Of a DNA stretch of 64,000 bases, positions 7,174 to 15,712 are shown piece by piece. This DNA is from Acinetobacter proteolyticus (GTDB lineage: Bacteria > Pseudomonadota > Gammaproteobacteria > Pseudomonadales > Moraxellaceae). The stretch spans positions 3,143,470-3,207,469 of the forward strand of contig NZ_KB849179.1 in NCBI RefSeq assembly GCF_000367945.1, read 5' to 3'. The translations under genes and the position numbers were made by a program. The notes beneath the pieces are model-generated. The model did not search any database and was not told the DNA's origin. It was given only the letters and a program-made list of their open reading frames with translations. The first letter of the stretch is position 1, and each line of letters begins with the position of its first letter.

Positions 7174-8572
7174 GTTTTTCAATTGCGCGCAATGGCCTAA
7201 ATTTTCCACCACCTATCTTGGCTTTGCTTCGCCATAGATAATCCCCAGTTAAATTGATGTGCTCCCACCCCAGCGGTGACAGATATTGCAGCAAGGTATC
7301 ATCGACTGTGCGACCATGCCCTCGTAGGGCGTTAGTCGCTCTCTCTAAATAAACCGTGTTCCACAATACAATGGCGGCGGTCACTAGATTCAAGCCACTG
7401 GCTCGATAACGCTGTTGCTCAAAGCTTCGATCTCGAATCTCACCCAATCGATAAAAGAAAACGGCGCGCGCTAATGCATTACGGGCTTCACCTTTATTTA
7501 ATCCAGCTTGAACCCGACGGCGTAGTTCTACGCTTTGCAACCAATCCAAGATAAACAGTGTGCGCTCAATACGCCCCAGCTCTCGTAATGCCAATGCCAA
7601 ACCATTCTGTCGTGGATAACTACCGAGTTTACGTAGCATTAGCGACGCTGTGACAGTCCCTTGCTTGATTGATGCGGCCAGACGCAAAATATCGTCCCAA
7701 TGAGTACGAATCTGTTTGATATTCAGTGTGCCGCCAATCATGGGTTTAAGTGCGGCATAGTCTATGTCTGACTTTGGAATATAGAGTTTCGTATCGCCCA
7801 GATCACGAATTCGTGGTGCAAATCGAAACCCTAGCATGTGCATGAGTGCAAAAACATGGTCGGTGAATCCAGCCGTATCGGTGTAGTGTTCCTCGATGCG
7901 TAAATCAGACTCGTGATACAGCAGCCCATCAAGAACATAGGTTGAATCACGAACGCCCACATTGATCAGCTTACTGCTAAATGGTGCGTATTGATCAGAA
8001 ATGTGTGTATAAAATAACCTTCCAGGCTCTGCGCCATATTTTGGATTGATATGTCCTGTACTTTCAGCTCTGCCACCTGCGCGGAAGCGTTGGCCATCTG
8101 ATGAGGAGGTAGTGCCATCTCCCCAGTTTTCAGCGAAAGGTTGTTTCAATTGAGCATTCACCAATTCGGCCAATGCCGTTGAATAAGTTTCATCACGGAT
8201 ATGCCAAGCCTGTAGCCATGAGAGTTTGGCATAAGTTGTACCAGGACATGATTCGGCCATTTTCGTCAGCCCTAAATTAATTGCATCAGCCAGTATGGTC
8301 GTGAGCAATAACGCTTTATCCTTCGCAGTGTCATCCGTTTTCAAATGAGTGAAGTGTCGAGTAAAGCCTGTCCATTCATCGACCTCCATTAATAATTCGG
8401 TGATCTTGATATGTGGTAACAGCATTGCTGTTTGGTCAATTAAAGTTTGGGCTGTATCAGGAGCCACGGCATCGAGAGGTGTTATTTTTAGACCAGATTG
8501 ATTGATCATCGCATCAGGCAAATCGTTGGTCGCTGCCATGCGATTAATGATTGCTAATTTCTGCTCCAATAG
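7169..8572 (-). pseudogene. Tn3-family transposase TnpA, C-terminal half only
   Basis: About 468 residues of a normally ~990-residue Tn3-family transposase. Conserved catalytic-domain segments are present: WGDGTTSSSDGQRF (first catalytic Asp), EEHYTDTAGFTDHVFAL (second Asp) and NTVYLERA (catalytic Glu). The gene ends inside the terminal inverted repeat, as usual. Its 5' half is replaced by an IS903-group element at 8573. The apparent start MHFKSLCNK is made from the IS end and is not a real N-terminus. It is inactive as it stands. Confidence 0.9.
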
Positions 8573-9611
8573 GGCTTTGTTGCACAAAGATTTGAAATGC
8601 AAAGCGCCCCTAATTGTGCCAAATTTAAGGCGTAACTTGGGTAAGTGGTCGACCTAATTCCGTAAATCTGTTGAGAACTGCTACACGTGCATGAATTTCA
8701 TTCACCTGACTAGGAAAGCTTCTTGCCATTAATTTATCGCCTAATAATTTGATGCAATGCATCTTGGTTTCCACCAAACTTTGGCGATGATAGCCTGACC
8801 ATTTTTTCCATAATGTCCTGCCTAAACGTTTAACTGTTCGAAGTAATTTATTTCGCTCTAGCGATCTACTCTTTGTATCTTTCCATGGTTTCGCATTTTT
8901 TCTAGGTGGAATCACCGCATATGCTTGCCGATCTGCAATGACCTGACGGCATTGCTTGGTGTCATAAGCTCCATCGGTATAAACAGAGTCAATCTGCTCA
9001 TCTTGTGGAATCTGATTAAGTAAATCACCAAGCACCTGTGAATCACTGACATTATTGGTTGTGAGCTGAATAGCGCGTATTTGTAGGGTTTTGGCATCTA
9101 TACCAATATGTAGTTTACGCCATTGGCGACGATATTCAGCTCCATGTTTCTTGCGTTTCCATTCGCCCTCACCTAGAAACTTCATGCCTGTAGAGTCTAC
9201 GAGTAGATGCAGCCCATCGCTACTTTTTTGGTAGCTGATTGCAATATCAATATGCTTTTGTCTTCTACAAATGGTGGAATAATCTGGTGCTGTCCAATTT
9301 AATCCGCAAAGTTTAATCAGACTTTGCACAAAGCCAGTAACCATACGTAAAGACAAACGGAATAGAGATTTAATCATTAAGCAGCATTGGATAGCTGCGT
9401 CGGAGTAGGTTTGATTTCGCCCTTGTTTGCCTTTTGATGGAGCATACCATTGCGTAGCAGGATCAAACCAAATGGCAATATTTCCGCGACTCATGAGTGC
9501 TCGGTTATATGCGGGCCAATTGGTTGTGCGGTAGATTTTGTGTGTAGGCTTCTTCATTTGAAAATTATATCGCTGAAAAAGCCTTTACAGATAGGTTTGT
9601 GCAACAAAGCC
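8573..9611 (-). mobile_element. IS5-family, IS903-group insertion sequence (complete)
   Basis: About 1039 bp bounded by inverted ends GGCTTTGTTGCACAAA (left) and TTTGTGCAACAAAGCC (right), encoding one full transposase on the minus strand. IS903-group elements normally make 9-bp target duplications, but the flanks (CTCCAATAG on the left, CGTCGGAAC on the right) do not match. The element therefore marks a recombination or deletion junction joining the Tn3 remnant to the Tn7-like remnant. Confidence 0.85.
8625..9557 (-). CDS. IS5-family transposase (IS903 group)
   Basis: DDE transposase of 310 aa, intact from ATG to stop. DDE-domain blocks are visible: HLLVDSTGMKFLGEGEW (first D), DSVYTDGAYDTKQCR (second D) and a C-terminal segment with YHRQSLVETKMHCIKLLGD (E). 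The N-terminal IYRTTNWPAYNRALMSRGN is typical of the IS903/IS17-like proteins common in Acinetobacter. It occupies almost the whole IS between the terminal repeats. Confidence 0.92.
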   Translation of the reverse strand: MKKPTHKIYRTTNWPAYNRALMSRGNIAIWFDPATQWYAPSKGKQGRNQTYSDAAIQCCLMIKSLFRLSLRMVTGFVQSLIKLCGLNWTAPDYSTICRRQKHIDIAISYQKSSDGLHLLVDSTGMKFLGEGEWKRKKHGAEYRRQWRKLHIGIDAKTLQIRAIQLTTNNVSDSQVLGDLLNQIPQDEQIDSVYTDGAYDTKQCRQVIADRQAYAVIPPRKNAKPWKDTKSRSLERNKLLRTVKRLGRTLWKKWSGYHRQSLVETKMHCIKLLGDKLMARSFPSQVNEIHARVAVLNRFTELGRPLTQVTP

Positions 9612-9957
9612 CGTCGGAACTAAATACATAAAAATCCGTACTCATTATCTGCTTAATGCCTCTAACGGCAGGGTGTGGAATACAAGTTAAATGGGCGATT
9701 TCTTCAGTTTGTTCTATCCGAAGAGGGAATTGTTCTCGTATATCTTGAATCAGAGGATTCCATTCTAAAATTAAGAAAATAGCGAGCTCTAAGTCAGAGA
9801 GTAGATGATGTGTCCGCTTCGTTTTATGGCCGTAAACTCGATGAGAGCGACCAAGTGATGATAGATCCCGAACAGTCAACCACGGTTTATATGATGATAA
9901 CTCACCATCGCCTCGGCCATCTTTGATCCATTTTTGCTGTTGTTGGACTGATAGCAT
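9612..9957 (-). pseudogene. tnsA: TnsA of a Tn7-like transposon, 5' part only
   Basis: Endonuclease that makes the 5' cuts at the ends of a Tn7-like element. About 115 residues remain: KWIKDGRGDGELSSYKPWLT, RSHRVYGHKTKRTHHLLSDL, FLILEWNPLIQDIREQFPL and QIMSTDFYV. Each block lines up with the N-terminal catalytic domain of Tn7 TnsA. The start is ATG 9957 (an in-frame GTG at 9966 is less likely). The reading frame runs into IS903-type sequence at 9611, so the C-terminal domain that contacts TnsC is gone. It is placed right at the transposon end, next to glmS, as in Tn7. Confidence 0.92.
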
Positions 9958-9961
9958 AAAA

Positions 9962-10002
9962 AACACCTGTTGTGTTCATTTGAAATGAGCATAACAGGTG
10001 TT
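9962..10002. repeat. Inverted repeat upstream of tnsA
   Basis: AACACCTGTT (9962-9971) and AACAGGTGTT (9993-10002) are exact inverted arms around a 21-bp spacer just upstream of the tnsA start. Tn7 has a comparable inverted element in this position. It may be a regulatory hairpin or operator. Confidence 0.5.
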
Positions 10003-10020
10003 CATAAAACAAACAATCTA

Positions 10021-10086
10021 GTATGATACTTTTTTGTTTAGTATGACACTTTATTGTTTGGTGTGAGACTTTATTGTCTGACTACA
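10021..10086 (-). mobile_element. Right end of a Tn7-like transposon with three TnsB-type binding repeats
   Basis: Three 20-bp direct repeats lie head to tail at 10021-10040, 10041-10060 and 10061-10080, the last being GTGTGAGACTTTATTGTCTG. Read on the minus strand they contain the Tn7 TnsB-site core (GACAATAAAGTC). The element ends with TGTAGTCAGACAATAAAG, i.e. a terminal 5'-TGT at 10086. Exactly 25 bp separate this end from the glmS stop codon, the classical attTn7 geometry. Confidence 0.9.
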
Positions 10087-10112
10087 AACGACGCTGATAC
10101 GCCGTATCGAAT
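10087..10112. other. attTn7 junction at the glmS 3' end
   Basis: The 25 bp between the transposon end and the glmS stop codon are the host part of attTn7. The TnsD recognition region would be the conserved end of glmS (codons for NLAKSVTVE). The pentamer AACGA next to the transposon should be the target duplication. Confidence 0.8.
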
Positions 10113-11950
10113 TACTCGACCGTAACACTCTTGGCGAGGTTACGTGGTTGATCGACATCAGTACCACGTAACACTGCAACATGATAAGACAGCAGTTGTA
10201 CAGGCACGCTGTAAACGATCGGTGCCAGCCATTCATTTACTGCTGGCACATGAACCACGTGTTGACGGTCTTTACCGTGAATACCGCTATTTTCATCTGC
10301 AAAGACAAATAATTCACCACCACGGGCTTGTACTTCTTCCATGTTCGATTTGAGTTTATCGAGCATGTCATCCTGCGGCGCTAAAATCACCACAGGCATT
10401 TCATTATCCACTAATGCCAATGGCCCATGCTTCAATTCACCTGCAGCATAACCTTCAGCATGAATATATGAAATTTCTTTCAGTTTCAATGCACCTTCAA
10501 GTGCAATCGGGAAGTGTGTACCACGGCCCAAGAATAAGCAGTGATTTTTCTCAACGAACAATGCAGATAAACGCAGAATCTCTGTGTCACCCTGTAAGGT
10601 GTCCAAAATCACTTTTGGACAATGCCACAATGCTGTTGTGATCTCATTCAATTGAGTATCAGACAAGCGATTTTTGACTTGACCAATTTTTAAGATCAAT
10701 AACATCAATGCTGCAAGTTGCGTGGTAAAGGCTTTGGTTGATGCCACCCCAATTTCAGGACCAGCAAGCGTCAGTAAATGATGATCTGTTTCACGTACCA
10801 TTGATGAGGTTGCAACGTTACAAATCGTCATGGTATTGATGTCAATGCTATTGGCTTTGGCACGTTTCTGGGTTTCACGCAACGCGGCTAAAGTATCCGC
10901 AGTTTCACCTGATTGAGAAATACAGATATACAGTGTATTTGCCACAATCACTGGGCTGCGATAACGGAACTCACTCGCAATCTCAACTTGGCAAGGGACG
11001 CCAATCAGTTGTTCAAACCAATATTTGGCAATCATCCCCGCATGATAGCTGGTCCCACAGGCAATAATTTGAATTTGCTGAATCTTGTCAAAATCGGCAT
11101 TGGCATGATTGAGGAAATCTTCACGTAAGCTATTGCCGTTCAATGCTTGAGAAATGGTTTGCTGAATCGCTTCAGGCTGCTCATAGATTTCTTTCAGCAT
11201 GAAGTGCTTATATTCACCCTTAGATGCATTGCTGACCGTTGCATCTAACTCTTTGACTGGACGTTGTACAGGCTCGCCGTTGACAAAGACCTCAATGCTG
11301 CTACGGGTTAAGCGCGCAATATCACCTTCTTCTAAATAAACGAAGCGATTGGTCACAGGCAATAATGCCAATTGGTCTGAGCTAATGAAGTTCTCGCCAA
11401 TACCGACACCAATCACCAGTGGCGAACCTTCACGAACTGTAATCAATTCGTCTGGATGTGCCGTATGCACAATCCCAAGTGCATAAGCACCTTTAAGGCG
11501 TGGTGTAATCTTTTGTACCGCTTCCAACAAGCTATCGGTTTGCTTTAACGCATCGTGCACAAGATGTGCAACCACTTCAGTATCGGTTTGCGAGGTAAAT
11601 ACATAGCCTAAAGCTTGCAATTCATCTTTGAGTTCTTGGTAGTTTTCAATGATCCCGTTATGAACCACTGCAACATCACCCGAAACGTGCGGGTGGGCAT
11701 TATTTTCTGTCGGTTTACCGTGAGTTGCCCAACGCGTGTGTGCGATACCCACATTACCGGTTAAATGTTGTTCTGATACGGCTTCGGCCAAGTTGGCAAC
11801 TTTACCAACACGACGTTCACGTAGGATTTTCTGATTATTGAGTAATGCCAAACCAGCAGAGTCATAGCCGCGATATTCCAGACGTTTTAGTCCTTCAATC
11901 AGAATATCGGTTACACAACGTTCAGCAACGCCACCAACAATACCACACAT
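10112..11950 (-). CDS. glmS: Glutamine--fructose-6-phosphate aminotransferase (isomerizing)
   Basis: Makes glucosamine-6-phosphate from fructose-6-phosphate and glutamine, the first step toward UDP-GlcNAc for peptidoglycan and LPS. Length 612 aa, as expected. The N-terminus MCGIVGG exposes the catalytic Cys2 of the glutamine amidotransferase domain. Two SIS domains follow (CGTSYHAG, SQSGETADT) and the protein ends in LAKSVTVE, the invariant tail recognised by Tn7 TnsD. It lies 12 bp after glmU in the same operon, with AGAGGAT upstream of the ATG. It is essential in most bacteria; the Tn7-like remnant downstream leaves it intact. Confidence 0.98.
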   Translation of the reverse strand: MCGIVGGVAERCVTDILIEGLKRLEYRGYDSAGLALLNNQKILRERRVGKVANLAEAVSEQHLTGNVGIAHTRWATHGKPTENNAHPHVSGDVAVVHNGIIENYQELKDELQALGYVFTSQTDTEVVAHLVHDALKQTDSLLEAVQKITPRLKGAYALGIVHTAHPDELITVREGSPLVIGVGIGENFISSDQLALLPVTNRFVYLEEGDIARLTRSSIEVFVNGEPVQRPVKELDATVSNASKGEYKHFMLKEIYEQPEAIQQTISQALNGNSLREDFLNHANADFDKIQQIQIIACGTSYHAGMIAKYWFEQLIGVPCQVEIASEFRYRSPVIVANTLYICISQSGETADTLAALRETQKRAKANSIDINTMTICNVATSSMVRETDHHLLTLAGPEIGVASTKAFTTQLAALMLLILKIGQVKNRLSDTQLNEITTALWHCPKVILDTLQGDTEILRLSALFVEKNHCLFLGRGTHFPIALEGALKLKEISYIHAEGYAAGELKHGPLALVDNEMPVVILAPQDDMLDKLKSNMEEVQARGGELFVFADENSGIHGKDRQHVVHVPAVNEWLAPIVYSVPVQLLSYHVAVLRGTDVDQPRNLAKSVTVE

Positions 11951-11962
11951 AATTTTATCCTC

Positions 11963-13327
11963 TTATTTTTTCAGTTTTTGGGGACGTTGATAATTTGCTT
12001 TTTCAAACTGTTTTGATCGTTCGACAGCCAAACTATGCTCAGCCACATCTCGAGTCAGGGTTGATCCTGCACCCGTTGTAGCACCTCGACCAATTTTGAT
12101 TGGTGCAACCAAGGAGTTATTGGTTCCAATGAATACATTGTCCTCAATAATGGTACGGTGTTTGTTGGCACCATCATAATTACAGGTAATGGTACCCGCA
12201 CCAATATTACAGCCCGCGCCAATATCGGCATCACCTAAGTAAGTAAAGTGATTGGCTTTTGAGCCTAGACCCATATTCGAGTTCTTCACTTCAACAAAGT
12301 TACCGATATGCACATCATTGGCAAGATTGGCACCTGGGCGTAAACGCGCGAAAGGCCCAATTTGGGTATTTTCACCGACAATTGCATTCTCAAAAATGCT
12401 ATAAGCCTGAACCTTAGTACCTGCTGCAATGCGGGTATTCTTTAGAATACAGCCTGCACCGAGTTGGACGTTATCACCCAACTCGCAATCACCTTCGATG
12501 ATGACATTGACATCAATCTGTACGTCTTGTCCACAGCTTAAGGTACCACGTAAATCAAAACGATTTGGGTCAATTAAGTGAACACCTTGTAGCATCAATT
12601 CTTTGGCTTGTTGCTGTTGGAACTGACGTTCCAAGGTCGCAAGTTGTAAGCGGTTATTCACACCGTCAACCTCAAATGCAAGCTCGGGTTCAACTGAGGC
12701 GACCTCTAAGCCATCTGCAATTGCCATCGCGACAATATCGGTGAGATAATATTCGCCTTGCGCATTTTCATTGGAAAGTTGAGGCAACCACTCATGCAGT
12801 TTTGCATTACTGACACAATAAATGCCGGTATTAAATTCTTTAATTTGGCGTTGCGCCTCATTGGCATCTTTATGTTCAACAATGGCTTGAATTTTGCCGT
12901 CTTGACGGACAATACGGCCATAACCTGTTGCATCATCGACTGTGAGCGTTACTAAGCCAATGCCTGTCTGAGTTGATGCATCCAATAATTTTTGTAACGT
13001 ATTTGCATGAATACAAGGTACATCGCCTGATAAAATTAGCGACACACCCTCTTGCGGTAAAACAGGTAGGGTCATTTGTACGGCATGACCTGTGCCGAGT
13101 TGTTCTGCCTGCTCAACCCATTCGATCTGTTCTGCTGCAAAGCTTTGCTTAACCTGCTCACCGCCATGTCCATATATGGTAATAATGTTTTGGGCATTGA
13201 GTTTTTTTGCGGTTTGAATCACATGTCCAAGCAGAGGACGACCTGCAAGTGGTTGTAATACTTTTGGTAATTGTGAACGCATCCGCGTTCCTTTCCCAGC
13301 TGCAAGAATAATAACAGTTGTTGACAT
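11963..13327 (-). CDS. glmU: Bifunctional GlcNAc-1-P uridyltransferase / GlcN-1-P acetyltransferase
   Basis: Cytoplasmic enzyme making UDP-GlcNAc from glucosamine-1-phosphate. It has 454 aa. The N-terminal nucleotidyltransferase motif is ILAAGKGTRMRSQLPKVLQ, and the C-terminal left-handed beta-helix shows hexapeptide repeats (IGPFARLRPGANL, IGNFVEVKNS, IGAGTITCNYDGANKH). It sits 19 bp downstream of pgpA and 12 bp upstream of glmS, so amino-sugar genes are expressed from the long ribBA-glmS operon or an internal promoter. Confidence 0.98.
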   Translation of the reverse strand: MSTTVIILAAGKGTRMRSQLPKVLQPLAGRPLLGHVIQTAKKLNAQNIITIYGHGGEQVKQSFAAEQIEWVEQAEQLGTGHAVQMTLPVLPQEGVSLILSGDVPCIHANTLQKLLDASTQTGIGLVTLTVDDATGYGRIVRQDGKIQAIVEHKDANEAQRQIKEFNTGIYCVSNAKLHEWLPQLSNENAQGEYYLTDIVAMAIADGLEVASVEPELAFEVDGVNNRLQLATLERQFQQQQAKELMLQGVHLIDPNRFDLRGTLSCGQDVQIDVNVIIEGDCELGDNVQLGAGCILKNTRIAAGTKVQAYSIFENAIVGENTQIGPFARLRPGANLANDVHIGNFVEVKNSNMGLGSKANHFTYLGDADIGAGCNIGAGTITCNYDGANKHRTIIEDNVFIGTNNSLVAPIKIGRGATTGAGSTLTRDVAEHSLAVERSKQFEKANYQRPQKLKK

Positions 13328-13346
13328 AACTAACTCTAATAGTGGC

Positions 13347-13874
13347 TTAAGTCAAAAGATAAAAATGAAAAATAAGAATACAGAGTGCTGCCCAAAGACC
13401 AGCAATGATATCATCCAGCATAATCCCTAAGCCGCCAGACACTTTTTGGTCAGCCCAGCTAATTGGGAATGGTTTCCAGACATCAAATATACGGAATAAG
13501 ATGAAGCCGACAATGACCCATAGCCAATTCATTTGCTGTAAATAGAGCAAAGGCAGTAGGGTAATGGATTGTCCTGCAAACTCATCCCAGACAATGCGGC
13601 CATCATCATGCACATTGATGACTTTAGCGGTATGTCCACAGATATAAATGCCAATCAAAGACATTAAAACAACCACGACGATACTGGCCGATAGACCGAG
13701 ATAGAGCCATAGCGGCGTAAATAACAGTGCAAAGGCAGAACCAAAGGTTCCAGGGGCTTTGGGTGCTAAACCAGAACCAAAACCGACACCGCAGAACACG
13801 ATGAAGCGGTTGAACCAAGTCATTTGGTTAAAGTGAATGGGAGGCTTATGCAAAGTGTTGGTATCCATGAACAT
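13347..13874 (-). CDS. pgpA: Phosphatidylglycerophosphatase A
   Basis: Inner-membrane phosphatase that converts phosphatidylglycerophosphate to phosphatidylglycerol. Length 175 aa, with the family motif GFGSGLAPKAPGTFGS near residue 30 and VWDEFAGQ with acidic metal ligands further on, plus several hydrophobic segments. The ATG at 13874 (or a second one at 13868) overlaps the 3' end of thiL by about 29 bp, showing translational coupling. The thiL-pgpA order is conserved across Gammaproteobacteria. Confidence 0.95.
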   Translation of the reverse strand: MFMDTNTLHKPPIHFNQMTWFNRFIVFCGVGFGSGLAPKAPGTFGSAFALLFTPLWLYLGLSASIVVVVLMSLIGIYICGHTAKVINVHDDGRIVWDEFAGQSITLLPLLYLQQMNWLWVIVGFILFRIFDVWKPFPISWADQKVSGGLGIMLDDIIAGLWAALCILIFHFYLLT

Positions 13875-14763
13875 GTAATGGGTGTGCTTTGCCCATATAC
13901 TTAAATAACAATCCAGTTTGTTGGGTAATTTCGCCGATTATTGTAAGCGGAACATCTAATTGTTGTTGCGACAGTTGTTTAAAGTTTTGCGGTGATATTG
14001 TAAAGCATAATTCGTAATCATCGCCACCTGCAAGCGCATAATGCCAAGCTTGTTGCAAATCTAGTTGTTTCAGTGATGGATCTAACGGAAGTTTCTCAAG
14101 CTGTAAGCTTGCACCCACCTGAGAGGCTTTCAGAATATGCCCAAGGTCTTGGGCAAGTCCATCAGACACATCAATCATACTACTAGCCAACCCCTTCAGC
14201 TGTTGGCCCAGTTGACAACGTGGGGTTGGATAATCAAGGCGCTGTTGCAAAGCATGGCCAAGATGTTGTAATCCAAACGCAGCATCGCCAATTTGGCCGC
14301 TGACACAGATATAGTCACCGACCTGAGCACCTGCACGGGTAATGGCCTGACCGTGTTCAATCCAACCTAAGGCGGTCACACTGATGGTCAATTGGGTACT
14401 TTGGGTGGTATCACCCCCAATCAGACTCACGCCAAATTGATCACAGCAATCAAAGATGCCCTGACTAAAGCCAGCCAGCCAGTCATGATCAACTGCAGGA
14501 AGACTCAAGGCGAGTAAAATGCTGTGGGGTTTTGCACCCATTGCCGCCAAATCCGATAAATTGACTGCAACACTTTTCCAGCCGATGGCATGGGCAGCGG
14601 TGTCTAAGGGGAAATGGCGACCAGCGACCAGTGTATCTGCACAGATCACCAGTTGCTGCGAAGGAGGGGGAGTAACGATAGCCGAGTCATCACCGATGCC
14701 TAAACTGACATCGGTATTGGATGTACGTTTAAAGTAATGCTCAATAATTGAAAACTCAGCCAT
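13846..14763 (-). CDS. thiL: Thiamine-monophosphate kinase
   Basis: Phosphorylates thiamine monophosphate to thiamine diphosphate, the active cofactor. It has 305 aa. Conserved blocks are GIGDDSAIV (metal and nucleotide binding), LVAGRHFPL, NLSDLAAMGAKP, LIGGDTTQS and MIDVSDGLAQDL. It sits 14 bp after nusB and overlaps pgpA, matching the common nusB-thiL-pgpA cluster. Confidence 0.97.
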   Translation of the reverse strand: MAEFSIIEHYFKRTSNTDVSLGIGDDSAIVTPPPSQQLVICADTLVAGRHFPLDTAAHAIGWKSVAVNLSDLAAMGAKPHSILLALSLPAVDHDWLAGFSQGIFDCCDQFGVSLIGGDTTQSTQLTISVTALGWIEHGQAITRAGAQVGDYICVSGQIGDAAFGLQHLGHALQQRLDYPTPRCQLGQQLKGLASSMIDVSDGLAQDLGHILKASQVGASLQLEKLPLDPSLKQLDLQQAWHYALAGGDDYELCFTISPQNFKQLSQQQLDVPLTIIGEITQQTGLLFKYMGKAHPLHVHGYQHFA

Positions 14764-14777
14764 CTAACACAAGCCTA

Positions 14778-15227
14778 TTATTTTGCTTGCTGTTTTTCAG
14801 CTTCACGCAGCTTCGATGAAAGACGGTCTAATACACCATTGATGTATTTGTGGCTGTCTGCACCACCAAAGTGTTTAGCTAGCTCAATCGCTTCATCAAG
14901 TACAACGCGGTACGGCACTTCTAGGTGATCTCGGAGTTCATATGCACCCAGTCGTAAGGTTGCAAGTTCTACGCCATCCAGGGCATTTAACTCACGGTCA
15001 AGTACAGGGATGAGTAACTCATCTAAAGCTTCATGTTGAGCAACCACTTGAGTGAGCAATTCATGGTAATAGTTAAGGTCAACTTTGTGCATGGCATTTT
15101 CAACACGCGTGCGTGCTTCAATTTCATGAACTGGGTTATGACTCATTTGCCATTCATAAATCCCTTGTACAGCAAAACGACGTGCTTTGCGTTTCGCTGC
15201 ATAAGCGGCCTGAAGTGTTTGCGACAT
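14778..15227 (-). CDS. nusB: Transcription antitermination factor NusB
   Basis: Small helical RNA-binding protein (149 aa) that works with NusE on boxA RNA in rRNA antitermination. Recognisable segments are KRKARRFAVQGIYEWQMS, LRLGAYELRDHLEVPYRVVLDEAIELAKHFG and KYINGVLDRL. It begins 3 bp after the ribH stop codon, as in many riboflavin operons. Confidence 0.97.
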   Translation of the reverse strand: MSQTLQAAYAAKRKARRFAVQGIYEWQMSHNPVHEIEARTRVENAMHKVDLNYYHELLTQVVAQHEALDELLIPVLDRELNALDGVELATLRLGAYELRDHLEVPYRVVLDEAIELAKHFGGADSHKYINGVLDRLSSKLREAEKQQAK

Positions 15228-15230
15228 GCT

Positions 15231-15701
15231 TTAAATTGCCTTTAATAAGTTAACCATTTCGATTGCAGTCAATGCAGCTTCGCTACCTTTGTTACCTGCT
15301 TTCGTACCAGAACGTTCAATTGCTTGTTCAATGCTGTCTGTGGTTAAGACACCATTGATCACAGGCATTGTGCTTTCAAGTGCAACTACACCTAAACCTT
15401 TTGCACATTCACCTGCAACAAAATCAAAATGTGGTGTGCTACCACGGATCACTGCACCTAATGCAATGATGGCATCAAATTGATTTGAAGCCGCTAATTT
15501 TTTTGCAACGATCGGCAGTTCCCAGGCACCTGGTGCATGGATCACAGTGATCGCTTCTTCTGCAACACCGTGGCGTTTCAATGTATCGATCGCACCTTCG
15601 AGTAAATGTTCAACCACGAAGCTGTTGAAACGACCCACTAAGATCGCATAACGACCTTCGCTTGCGAGATGTAATAAACCTTCAATTCGGCGAATTGCCA
15701 T
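15231..15701 (-). CDS. ribH: 6,7-dimethyl-8-ribityllumazine synthase
   Basis: Condenses the pyrimidine intermediate with 3,4-dihydroxybutanone phosphate in riboflavin synthesis, forming large icosahedral or decameric assemblies. Length 156 aa. Conserved motifs are VGRFNSFVVEHLLEGAID, HAPGAWELPIVAKKLA, ALGAVIRGSTPHFDFVAGE (with the catalytic His) and NGVLTTDSIEQA. It follows ribBA by 11 bp. Confidence 0.97.
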   Translation of the reverse strand: MAIRRIEGLLHLASEGRYAILVGRFNSFVVEHLLEGAIDTLKRHGVAEEAITVIHAPGAWELPIVAKKLAASNQFDAIIALGAVIRGSTPHFDFVAGECAKGLGVVALESTMPVINGVLTTDSIEQAIERSGTKAGNKGSEAALTAIEMVNLLKAI

Positions 15702-15712
15702 AGCAACCTCGA

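Noticed and set aside
8573..8602. Native start of the Tn3 transposase (MHFKSLCNK)
   Set aside because: These codons lie inside the IS terminus, so the start is an accident of insertion.
9565..9966. A complete 133-aa gene
   Set aside because: Its last ~15 codons come from the IS903-group end; the real gene is truncated tnsA.
10021..10080. CRISPR-like or satellite repeat
   Set aside because: Three contiguous 20-bp repeats without spacers, matching the TnsB-site core and located at a Tn7-like end, so they are transposon end sequences.
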